64,000 bases of DNA from positions 42,185 through 106,184 of the forward strand of contig JASJCR010000003.1 of the NCBI GenBank assembly GCA_030065875.1, read 5' to 3'. How positions within the stretch are numbered: position 1 is the first letter of the stretch; each line of letters begins with the position of its first letter. A program made the position numbers and the translations under genes. The notes under the pieces were generated by a model. That model was not told the origin of the DNA. It did not search any database and saw only the letters and a program-made list of their open reading frames with translations. This DNA comes from Ardenticatenaceae bacterium. Its GTDB lineage: Bacteria > Chloroflexota > Anaerolineae > Promineifilales > Promineifilaceae. Of this stretch, positions 26,399 through 33,952 are shown piece by piece.

Positions 26399-27094
26399 AT
26401 GCTTTCAGTCAAAAACATCCACACCTTTATCGGTCAGTTCCATATTTTGGAAGGTGTTTCGCTGGAAGTGCCGCGGGGCACGATTACCGCTCTGCTGGGC
26501 CGTAACGGCGCTGGAAAAACCACAACCCTCAAGTCGATTTTGGGGTTAACGCCACCAACAAGCGGTGAAATTTTGTTTGACGGCCGATCCCTCAACGGCC
26601 GGCGCAGCTACGATATCGCTTCTTTAGGGATAGGCTATGTGCCGGAACATCGCGCGATTTTTCGCGATCTCAGCGTGGCTGAAAACTTAAAAATTGCCGA
26701 GCGGAAGCGGGGTGATCTGGCCCGGAAAGAAACGCTGATTTTTGACCTGTTTCCCGATTTAAAGCGGCTGATTCACCTGTCCGGGACCAATCTGTCAGGA
26801 GGGCAGCAGCAGATGCTGGCCGTGGCCCGGGCTCTCGTGCCGGACAACGATCTCCTTTTGATTGACGAACCCAGTGAAGGTCTGGCTCCGGTCATCATCG
26901 AACAAATGATGATCGCCATCAAGGCCCTCTCGGCCGAGACAACGGTGCTGCTGGTTGAGCAAAATTTTATCGTCGCCACTCAGCTGGCAGAGTATTACGT
27001 CATTATTGATGAAGGACGATCGGTACAGTCGGGTCGCATGGCCGATCTGGTTGACGATCAGGAAACGATACAAAAGTATCTGGGGGCGGCGTGA
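26399..27094 (+). CDS. livF: ABC transporter ATP-binding protein LivF
   Basis: The 231-residue protein has Walker A GRNGAGKTT (about 34-42), a canonical signature LSGGQQQM, Walker B LLLIDEPSEGL and switch region LVEQN. The IGYVPEHRAIFRDLSVAENL block is diagnostic for LivF. It pairs with LivG as the second nucleotide-binding subunit. The start codon sits on the end of the AGCAATT array, so translation must rely on a leaderless or unusual initiation mode, or on coupling. A 160-bp mixed heptamer spacer follows before livH. Confidence 0.92.
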   Translation: MLSVKNIHTFIGQFHILEGVSLEVPRGTITALLGRNGAGKTTTLKSILGLTPPTSGEILFDGRSLNGRRSYDIASLGIGYVPEHRAIFRDLSVAENLKIAERKRGDLARKETLIFDLFPDLKRLIHLSGTNLSGGQQQMLAVARALVPDNDLLLIDEPSEGLAPVIIEQMMIAIKALSAETTVLLVEQNFIVATQLAEYYVIIDEGRSVQSGRMADLVDDQETIQKYLGAA

Positions 27095-27097
27095 AGC

Positions 27098-27250
27098 CAA
27101 TAATCAATTGTCAATAGCCAATGATCAATTGTCAATAGCCAATGATCAATTATCAATAGCTGATATACCAATAACCAATAACTAATATACCAATAACCAA
27201 TAACTAATATACCAATACACCAATAACTAATATACCAATAACCAATTAAC
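27098..27250 (+). repeat. Heptamer arrays CAATNNN and AACCAAT before livH
   Basis: Nine units from 27098 to 27160: CAATAAT, CAATTGT, CAATAGC, CAATGAT, CAATTGT, CAATAGC, CAATGAT, CAATTAT, CAATAGC. The unit triplet CAATTGT-CAATAGC-CAATGAT is itself repeated, giving a 21-bp super-repeat. From 27167 a looser AACCAAT/AACTAAT series continues to the livH start. Confidence 0.8.
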
Positions 27251-27257
27251 AACCACC

Positions 27258-28811
27258 ATGACCTTCGATCGCTTAAAGAAAAACCGCACCCGTCTCATCA
27301 CCCTGGCCATTTTGACCGTGCTTTTTGTCACCGCATCGCGGGGGATGCCGGCTGATGACTGGGCCCTGACGGTGCTGCGCGGTTTATCCGTCGGGATGAT
27401 TACCTTTCTGGTGGCGGCCGGGCTTTCCCTGATTTTTGGGCTGATGGACGTGCTCAACCTGGCTCACGGAGAGCTGTTCATGATTGGCGCGTATGTCGGC
27501 TGGACCGTGTACGTGCGGCCGGATACGGTTGTCGATCTGCTGACCCCGATTTGCCTGGTGGCCGTGGGGCTGGCGCTGCTGCCGCTGCTGGAACCGACGG
27601 TCGATCGCTGGCAAAAACAGCTGACCGGCCGGCTGCCGCAGGTGTGGCCCTGGTTGACCATGACCCTGGGTGCCGGCGGTGTGGTGTGGCTGTTTGGTCG
27701 CTACCCCCTTTCGATTTGGCATCCGGAAGAATTTTCGCAGAGTCCGGGGACCTTTGCCCTGGCGGTTGATCAGGGCACGCTCCAGGTGGTTCCGGCCGAG
27801 TCGACCGGTCTAATCGTGGTGCTGGGCTTTTTGCTGGCCGGTTTTGTGCTGGCGGCCGGTATTGCCGGTTGGCGACGGCTGGGGACAGCGCCGTTAAGCC
27901 ACAGTGGCCTGCCGAGAGGCGCCGTGATGGCGGGGGTGCTGCTGCTGCTGGTGGCGGCCGTCTGCTGGCTGGCGAATGACTCCCTCAGCAACTGGCTTCT
28001 AAATATGAACACCACCGGCCGCTTTTTTCTGGCGATGGGCGCGGCCACCGGAGCCGGTGTGCTGCTGGGTGGCTTTGTCGAGACAACCCTGATCCGGCCG
28101 CTGTACGATCGGCCGATTTACCAGCTCATGCTCACCCTAGGTCTGAGCTTTATCGGGATCGAGCTGGTGCGCGCCGTCTGGGGACGGCCGGAATTCACGA
28201 TGCCCAAAGCGGCCCTGTTTAACGGCCGTGGGGACGGCTGCCCGGCCGAATCGTTTGCCGATTTGCTGGCCAATCAATGTGCGACGATGAGCCTCTTCGG
28301 GGCCCGTATTCGAACCTACAACGAGATTTTTATCATTGTGGTGGGGCTGGTTGTCTTGATTGCCGTTTGGATTCTGCTGCAGCGCACCCGTCTAGGGATG
28401 ATTATTCGGGCCGGGGTGCAGGATAGCGAAATGGTCGAGGCTCTGGGGATTAACGTGCGGCGCGTGTTTACCCAGGTATTTGCTCTGGGAGTCGGCCTGG
28501 CCGCGCTGGGAGGGGTGTTGGCCGCCCCTTCGATCGGTCTCTCAAACGACATGGGCACCCGGCTGCTGCTGCTGGCTTTGATCGCTCTGGCGATTGGTGG
28601 ACTGACCAGCTTCCCTGGCGCGGCCGCCGGGGCGATTCTGGTCGGGCTGCTGCAGCAGTTTATGATCAAGTACGGCCAGATCGGCATTCCGCTCCCGTTT
28701 TTGGCTGAGCCGTTTAAACCCTCACCGCCGCTGGTGCCGGCCTCGGCTGTCCTGCTCATGGTCGTTATTTTGCTGGTCCTGCCGCAGGGGCTCTTTGGTC
28801 GAAACGAATAA
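27258..28811 (+). CDS. livH: ABC transporter permease LivH, enlarged
   Basis: The 517-residue membrane protein has LivH hallmarks: FLVAAGLSLIFGLMDVLNLAHGELFMIGAY in segments near the N-terminus, then LIRPLYDRPIYQLMLTLGLS, RTRLGMIIRAGVQDSEMVEALGI and LTSFPGAAAGAILVG. Usual LivH proteins have about 290-310 residues. Here roughly 200 extra residues with added hydrophobic stretches lie between about residues 85 and 285. It forms the channel with LivM. The ATG follows repeat sequence (aaccaattaacaaccacc) without a Shine-Dalgarno site. LivM starts 12 bp after the stop. Confidence 0.88.
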   Translation: MTFDRLKKNRTRLITLAILTVLFVTASRGMPADDWALTVLRGLSVGMITFLVAAGLSLIFGLMDVLNLAHGELFMIGAYVGWTVYVRPDTVVDLLTPICLVAVGLALLPLLEPTVDRWQKQLTGRLPQVWPWLTMTLGAGGVVWLFGRYPLSIWHPEEFSQSPGTFALAVDQGTLQVVPAESTGLIVVLGFLLAGFVLAAGIAGWRRLGTAPLSHSGLPRGAVMAGVLLLLVAAVCWLANDSLSNWLLNMNTTGRFFLAMGAATGAGVLLGGFVETTLIRPLYDRPIYQLMLTLGLSFIGIELVRAVWGRPEFTMPKAALFNGRGDGCPAESFADLLANQCATMSLFGARIRTYNEIFIIVVGLVVLIAVWILLQRTRLGMIIRAGVQDSEMVEALGINVRRVFTQVFALGVGLAALGGVLAAPSIGLSNDMGTRLLLLALIALAIGGLTSFPGAAAGAILVGLLQQFMIKYGQIGIPLPFLAEPFKPSPPLVPASAVLLMVVILLVLPQGLFGRNE

Positions 28812-28823
28812 CTCAGACTATCT

Positions 28824-29870
28824 ATGACAAAATCTACTTTCTCTCTATCCAACAGCCTCGGCCTCCTGGCCCTGCTCCTGATCATGATCGCTCTGCCTTT
28901 TGCCATTGCTCTTTTTGATGGGCAATCACCGGCCGCGGTTTTGGGCAGCGAAACCGGCAGCGCCAAATTTATCCAGGGTCTGCTTATCGAAGTGTTTATT
29001 CTGGCGATTTACGCCCTGAGTTATGACCTCGTGCTCGGCGTTACCGGACTGCTGTCGTTTGGTCACGCCATGTTTTTTGCCGTGGGAGCATATTGGACCG
29101 GCATCGCTTTTAAGTCGCTGGGTTGGGGCGTTGGCGTAACCCTTCTGGCGCTGGTAGCCGCCGCCGTCGTGCAGGCGCTGTTGTTTGGCGTGGTGCTGGC
29201 CCGCGTCAAGGGAATCACCTTCGCCCTGGTGACGCTGGGGCTGGCCTCCGTGTTTCATATTATCATCCAGGCCACCGAATTTTCTACCTACACCGGGGCC
29301 GACGTGGGTTTGCAGGGGGTGGTCGTGCCTGAGTGGATCGATACCGTGGATCAGCGCTTCCGCTTTTATGTGATTGCCCTGCTGGCCACGTTTGGCTTTT
29401 ATCTGCTTTATCGCCGCTTTGTCGATTCACCAACCGGCCGGGTGTGCGTGGCGATCCGCGAAAATGAGGAGCGGGCGCTGGCCCTCGGCTATAACACCTT
29501 TTATTTTAAATTAATTGCCCTCCTCCTGGCCTCGATCACGGCCGCTTTTGCCGGTTTTCTACACACCGTGCATCAGCCAATCGTCAGCCCCAATGTGGCC
29601 AGCCTGGGTTTTACGGTGGCCGCCCTGTTGATGATTCTCATCGGCGGGGTGGGAACGCTGAGCGGGGCGATCCTGGGAGCGGCGGTTTTTCGCCTGCTCG
29701 AATATTACCTCGAGCGCTGGTTTGGGCCGTCAGCCAGTTTTTTGCTGGGGCTGATTTATATCGGACTGGTTTTCTTTTTACCGTACGGCATTATCGGCAC
29801 CTGGCACATATCAGGATTTCGTCTCAAGGGGGTGACGTGGCTGCTGGAGCGCGGCCGGTCGCAAAATTAA
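28824..29870 (+). CDS. livM: ABC transporter permease LivM
   Basis: The 348-residue protein has about nine hydrophobic segments and LivM signatures: ALSYDLVLGVTGLLSFGHAM, FALVTLGLASVFHIIIQ, GRVCVAIRENEERALALGYN and the closing LLMILIGGVGTLSGAILGAA with FLPYGI. It completes the Liv-type importer with the binding protein, LivG, LivF and LivH. The gene is 12 bp after livH and is the last of the block. A MITE-like repeat follows, then genes on the other strand. Confidence 0.9.
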   Translation: MTKSTFSLSNSLGLLALLLIMIALPFAIALFDGQSPAAVLGSETGSAKFIQGLLIEVFILAIYALSYDLVLGVTGLLSFGHAMFFAVGAYWTGIAFKSLGWGVGVTLLALVAAAVVQALLFGVVLARVKGITFALVTLGLASVFHIIIQATEFSTYTGADVGLQGVVVPEWIDTVDQRFRFYVIALLATFGFYLLYRRFVDSPTGRVCVAIRENEERALALGYNTFYFKLIALLLASITAAFAGFLHTVHQPIVSPNVASLGFTVAALLMILIGGVGTLSGAILGAAVFRLLEYYLERWFGPSASFLLGLIYIGLVFFLPYGIIGTWHISGFRLKGVTWLLERGRSQN

Positions 29871-29949
29871 TTTTAATGGACTGTCCTACACTATTTTTAC
29901 CGTATATTTCTTCTTCTAACGTAATAAGCATAAAGCTTTCGGGAAATAG

Positions 29950-30053
29950 CTGTCCGCAGATTTCGCAGATGGCCGCAGATAATAGAGAGAAATCTGTGAT
30001 AATCCGTGTTAATCTGTGGCTTTTTTTAGCAATTCTTTTTGTAAACCACTTAG
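29950..30053. repeat. R3 MITE-like repeat (CAGATT / GTAAACCACTTA end)
   Basis: Sequence of the type gcagatttcgcagatggccgcag, then aatctgtgataatccgtgtt, ending in TTTTTGTAAACCACTTAG. The end overlaps the stop codon of the minus-strand epimerase (30050-30052). Related copies occur at 41166-41277, 47219-47300, 47426-47553 and 63275-63372. Confidence 0.7.
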
Positions 30054-31078
30054 ATAAGGTCAAAAGCCAGCATACTTTCGGCCGAAGCGATCACCGCCTC
30101 CTGCACAGGCCGTGGCCGCCATCCCAAAACGCGGGTTGAAGTTGAATGATCGACCTTCCGCACCTGATTGAGATCGCTGACAATCGATTTGACGGCCGGA
30201 TCGAACAGCGCGATCATCCGAATGAGCCAGGCCGGGGCCTGTCTTTTTGGAACGCGCTGCGCCCGCTCTCCCAAATTGTTCCGCAGGACGGCCGCCATTT
30301 CGCGCAGCCATAAGAAGCCGGAGGTGGCCAAAAAGCGGCCGCCGTCGGCCTGGGGATGCTCCAGGGCCAGCCGATGCAGACTGGCCACATCACGGACGTC
30401 TACCGTTTCAAAACCCAGTGGAGGGATCAGCGGTAGAGTGCCTTCCATGAGTCGCTTGACAAATTCCTGCGACGTATTGACCCTCGCTTGCAAAACCGGC
30501 CCACAAACCAACCCCGGATTAACCGTGGCAAATTCGATGCCGCCTTCCTGCTCGATAAAATCACGAGCCGCTTTTTCAGCGACCGTTTTGCTCAAATTGT
30601 AGGCAGAAACCGTCGGATCTTTAATATCAGTCCAATCTTTTTCCGTATAGATATAATCAGGCTGCTGGTTTGGCGAACCGCAGACGGCCGCGGTCGAGGA
30701 CGTCATGACCAGGCGCTTGACCCCTGCAGCCTTGGCCGCCCTGAGAACGCGCAGCGCGCCGTCGCGGGCCGGCCGTACCAGATCATCCGGGTCTTTGGGC
30801 TGGTTGACGGGGAGTGGGGAAGCGATGTGCAGCACGTAGCGACAGCCGGCCGCGGCCGCGGCCCATCCCTCATCAGAGTCGAGAGAGGCGATGGCGTATT
30901 CAATGTCAAACTCCGGTGCATGATCGTGCAGCAGCGCCCGCAGCTCGTCGATGCGTTTGGAGGTGCGTACGGAGGCACGAACCTGATAACCGGCCTGCAG
31001 CAGATCGAGCACGCAGTGCGCACCGATAAAGCCGGAGGCGCCGGTGACCAGGACTGTGTCTTTTAAGTTGTTCGTCAT
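30050..31078 (-). CDS. NAD(P)-dependent epimerase/reductase (dihydroflavonol reductase-like SDR)
   Basis: The 342-residue extended short-chain dehydrogenase has the N-terminal nucleotide motif VTGASGFIGAHCVLDLL (about 10-26), a YVLHIASP strand, the active Ser/Thr run MTSSTAAVCG, and the catalytic Y-x-x-x-K in YNLSKTVAEKAA. The TVNPGLVCGP segment is typical of dihydroflavonol-4-reductase-like members. It reduces or epimerises a small carbonyl compound with NADPH or NADH. Its ATG overlaps the stop of the upstream MBL gene by 4 bases (ATGA), so the two are translationally coupled. The stop codon lies in the end of an R3 repeat. Confidence 0.88.
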   Translation of the reverse strand: MTNNLKDTVLVTGASGFIGAHCVLDLLQAGYQVRASVRTSKRIDELRALLHDHAPEFDIEYAIASLDSDEGWAAAAAGCRYVLHIASPLPVNQPKDPDDLVRPARDGALRVLRAAKAAGVKRLVMTSSTAAVCGSPNQQPDYIYTEKDWTDIKDPTVSAYNLSKTVAEKAARDFIEQEGGIEFATVNPGLVCGPVLQARVNTSQEFVKRLMEGTLPLIPPLGFETVDVRDVASLHRLALEHPQADGGRFLATSGFLWLREMAAVLRNNLGERAQRVPKRQAPAWLIRMIALFDPAVKSIVSDLNQVRKVDHSTSTRVLGWRPRPVQEAVIASAESMLAFDLI

Positions 31079-31803
31079 GTTTTTTTCCCTTGTTGGTCAA
31101 ACCATTTTTCCAGCGCGGCACGGTTAAACGGCCGGCCGTGACCGACATAAAAGAGCTGTGCTTCGCTTTCCAAAAGGTGAGCCACGCTGTTTAGAATTTC
31201 CTCATGTGGCCGGGGCGTTTCGGCAAAATGCGGCCAGTTTGGCCGGTTGCGCAAGAACGGGTTCCCCGATAGCAAATCGCCGATTACGGCCGCTTGACCG
31301 GGCAAAATTAACGAGACTGAACCCGGGCTGTGCCCCGGCGTGTGGATGATCCGCCCTGCCAGGCCGATTTTTTCTAAAGAATCATTTCCTTCAAACAAAA
31401 TATCCGGCTCAATTCCCTGAGCGGTGTGATTGGTGATGCCGATCAGCTGCCCTATCCGTCCGAATAAGGTGAGTGAATAGACCGGATTGTTGCGGCCGAG
31501 GCGGGCCTGCTCCAGGTCGCCTCCGTGTAACGCGATCGGGGCCTGGGTCATTTGCCTGAACGCCGCAGCACCACCAAAGTGGTCGACGTGGCCATGGGTG
31601 AGCAAAATTAGCTTGATTTCTTCTGGCCCAACCCCATTTTTTTGTAGGGCCTGCCAGATTTTTTCCTGATCTTGCGGAAAACCGGTGTCCACCAGGATGT
31701 GCCCATGCTCGCCGCGAACCAGATAGCTGTTGACGAACCAGGGATTCAGGGGGATCGGTTGCCCAGTCTTGGGATTGAAATTGATATGATTTGTTTTTGT
31801 CAT
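31075..31803 (-). CDS. MBL-fold metallo-hydrolase
   Basis: The 242-residue protein contains the metal site LTHGHVDHFGG (His70, His72, Asp74, His75), a later His in HTPGHSPGSVSL, and GDLLSG with a bridging Asp, giving the usual two-metal centre. The overall form (an N-terminal NSYLVRGEHGHILVDTGFP strand pair and a C-terminal VGHGRPF) is that of glyoxalase II/lactonase-like hydrolases. It is the first gene of a two-gene operon with the epimerase. No Shine-Dalgarno site is evident upstream of ATG 31803, where the sequence runs into an R2 repeat. Confidence 0.88.
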   Translation of the reverse strand: MTKTNHINFNPKTGQPIPLNPWFVNSYLVRGEHGHILVDTGFPQDQEKIWQALQKNGVGPEEIKLILLTHGHVDHFGGAAAFRQMTQAPIALHGGDLEQARLGRNNPVYSLTLFGRIGQLIGITNHTAQGIEPDILFEGNDSLEKIGLAGRIIHTPGHSPGSVSLILPGQAAVIGDLLSGNPFLRNRPNWPHFAETPRPHEEILNSVAHLLESEAQLFYVGHGRPFNRAALEKWFDQQGKKT

Positions 31804-31807
31804 GATA

Positions 31808-31922
31808 TTGAGTTTTGATAAATCAAGTCCGATACAGCAGCGTCATTCCCGCGAAAGCGGGAATCCATTGGATAGTCACCGGTGGATCCCCGCATACGCG
31901 GGGATGACGGGCCTGTTTTTTT
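31808..31922. repeat. R2 interspersed repeat, full copy
   Basis: It begins with tgagttttgataaatcaagt, then two hairpins: TCATTCCCGCGAAAGCGGGAA and GGATCCCCGC.TACGCGGGGATGAC, ending in a T-run. It is almost identical to 33508-33622, with a further copy at 63889-64000 and a half copy at 43850-43882. Confidence 0.85.
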
Positions 31923-31935
31923 AGCGATTGAACCG

Positions 31936-33336
31936 TTAAGGAACTAGCCCTATCGCGTGCGCTCCGCGAACCACGTCGATGCGGGCACCGGTCCGTTCCA
32001 GGACAGGTTCATTCCCAGCGGTGGTGACGTTCCAAAATTCGATGTAGCCATCACCCAGCGGATTTTCCCGTTCATTGTAAACAACAACCGCGAGCGAGTC
32101 GCCGTCACTGTCAAAAACAGCGTGCTCCGGCAGCACCCCTTCAAAGCCATAATCTTCAATCATCACCAGCTCCCCTGATTGGCGATCAAAAGTCAGCAGC
32201 GAAAGGGAGTTTAAGTCACTGCCGGGAATGAACGCAAGATTATCGGACAGATAGGTGCGCCGCATATCAACCGTGACGATAAGTGATTCGTCCGGACTGA
32301 GGGCAAACCCTTCCGGACTTTGCCCTACCGCCACGCGGGAGGTGACCACATGGGCGGCGGCGTCCGTTGGATCAAAGCGAATGGCGATCATTTCTCCTCT
32401 GGGATTAATGGCGAAGCCAAGCGTGCCTGGATACGCTGACCAGTTAATTTCGGCCGTAAGATAATAATCCCCCTCGGCCGTAAATTCACCGTATGTCAGG
32501 TGATTGCCCAAAAACAGCCGTTCACCGTGAGCCTCTAGAGAAACAGCCCCATTTTCGCCTTCGATGAACCGGAAAAATGCCACCTCTTCGTCATTGACCC
32601 CCACCGCCAGAAAGTTTCCGCTGGGGTGCCAGTAAACGGAATGAATTCTGTCTTCTTCATCGCTAAAGAGCGGATCAATGTCCATGAACCGATAGCTGGT
32701 CGGGTCATCAAGCGTGGCGACCGGCAAAATGGCGAGATTATCGCCGGCCGCGGCCGAGCCGACCGCCACATAGCGTTCTTCTGGATGGAGGGCCAGGTGG
32801 ATGGCTGATTCCATCACGTCGTAAATCTCGGTTTTGCCGCTTGTAAGATCGTAAACGGTTAGCGAGCGGCCGTTGGGCGGTACACCAAAAACATCCAGGG
32901 CGATCACGTCATCCGGAATTTCGGCGGCGGTTTCGATCACATAAACCCGCTCGCCATCGGGTGAGGTGGCCATCACCTGTGGATATGACGTCACCGAGTT
33001 GGAGACAAACGTTTCCGTTAGCTGTGGCGAATTTGGATCGAGGGGAAGAGGCAGAATCGTCAGGGCATCGCGCATCCCGGGCACCTGCATCAGCTGCCCA
33101 TCCGTATATCCGGTACCAACCATATCAGCATCAGATAATGAAAGCAGATATGAGCCGTCAAAGCGGTTGGGGGCAGCGGTTATCGGGGTGGAAGTGACTT
33201 GATTGAGATTAGCGGCCGCAAAGAGATAAATTCCGGTGCCGGCCATCAATATCACCAGAATTAAGGCCAATGGAAGGCTCAGCAGAAAACGGGCCGGTAT
33301 TGATGCCCGACGAATGATCGATTGTGTTGTTTCCAT
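31936..33336 (-). CDS. Membrane-anchored beta-propeller protein
   Basis: The 466-residue protein starts at ATG 33336, where GGAGG precedes by 5 bases. The TTG four codons upstream overlaps that site. One hydrophobic segment near the N-terminus (PLALILVILMAGTGIYLFAA, about 21-40) anchors it, and the rest is outside. Repeated units of the type SPDGERVYVIET, HPEERYVAVGSA, HPSGNFLAVGVN and SPDESLIVTVD are blades of a YVTN/lactonase-like propeller. No catalytic residues were recognised. It is flanked by R2 repeats on both sides, so it may have moved or been framed by them. Confidence 0.75.
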   Translation of the reverse strand: METTQSIIRRASIPARFLLSLPLALILVILMAGTGIYLFAAANLNQVTSTPITAAPNRFDGSYLLSLSDADMVGTGYTDGQLMQVPGMRDALTILPLPLDPNSPQLTETFVSNSVTSYPQVMATSPDGERVYVIETAAEIPDDVIALDVFGVPPNGRSLTVYDLTSGKTEIYDVMESAIHLALHPEERYVAVGSAAAGDNLAILPVATLDDPTSYRFMDIDPLFSDEEDRIHSVYWHPSGNFLAVGVNDEEVAFFRFIEGENGAVSLEAHGERLFLGNHLTYGEFTAEGDYYLTAEINWSAYPGTLGFAINPRGEMIAIRFDPTDAAAHVVTSRVAVGQSPEGFALSPDESLIVTVDMRRTYLSDNLAFIPGSDLNSLSLLTFDRQSGELVMIEDYGFEGVLPEHAVFDSDGDSLAVVVYNERENPLGDGYIEFWNVTTAGNEPVLERTGARIDVVRGAHAIGLVP

Positions 33337-33396
33337 ATATTCCTCCAAATTTTTGTGTTCTTTTGTTTTTTGTGGTGGTAACCGTTCAGGTTTGGT

Positions 33397-33443
33397 ATGG
33401 CTTCGACAAGCTCAGCCTCCGCTAGACTCGAAGCCTGAGCCTG
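33397..33443. repeat. R4 repeat (TTCGACAAGCTCAG type)
   Basis: It contains ggcttcgacaagctcagcct and, after a short loop, its inverted partner cgaagcctgagcctgg. Relatives lie at 46133-46196 and 50587-50611. Confidence 0.6.
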
Positions 33444-33507
33444 GCCGATGAATAAATCCATCAGCCAAGGGGACCGAAACCGGATAAATCCGGTTTTTAA
33501 CGCGATT

Positions 33508-33622
33508 TTGAGTTTTGATAAATCAAGTCCGATACGGCAGTGTCATTCCCGCGAAAGCGGGAATCCATTGGCTTGGCACCGGTGGATCTCCGCCTGCGCG
33601 GGGATGACGGGCTTGTTTTTGA
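33508..33622. repeat. R2 interspersed repeat, second full copy
   Basis: The organisation matches 31808-31922, including the leading ttgataaatcaagtccgata and both G/C hairpins. The two copies lie in the same orientation on both sides of the propeller gene. Confidence 0.85.
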
Positions 33623-33952
33623 AGATGGTCCGTATCCACATTTATTTGTAAGTCTTCAATATCGATCGCGTTTCGGTTCTCCTGGCAGCCGGATCTATTC
33701 GGCTGCGCATGAAGGTTGCGACATGAGTTAGAAGTTAAGATAAATTTGAAACAGTTTATTTCCTGAATGGTTAAAAAATTCCATGTTTTGCAGCATAGAA
33801 TAGAACCCGAGGTTGCACATCTGCCGTCCAGCAGATATCCAACTGCGGACGTCGGATTTGCCATCAGACTTTTGGCATACCTCGCTGGTTTAGGGAAGAT
33901 CTGACCAATGGTCGATGTCCAGGTCAAATGGTGATATGTTAAAATTGCCCCT
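33623..33952. other. Spacer upstream of the sensor kinase
   Basis: About 330 bases follow the R2 repeat with no credible gene. TGTTAAAAT (33937-33945) near the end is an extended -10 box whose +1 would fall on ATG 33953. Nothing else was recognised. Confidence 0.4.
33937..33945 (+). promoter_or_regulatory. Extended -10 box of the sensor kinase gene
   Basis: TGT-TAAAAT ends 7 bases before ATG 33953, with no Shine-Dalgarno site between them. This geometry predicts a leaderless transcript. No good -35 hexamer is visible, as is common with TGn-extended promoters. Confidence 0.5.
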
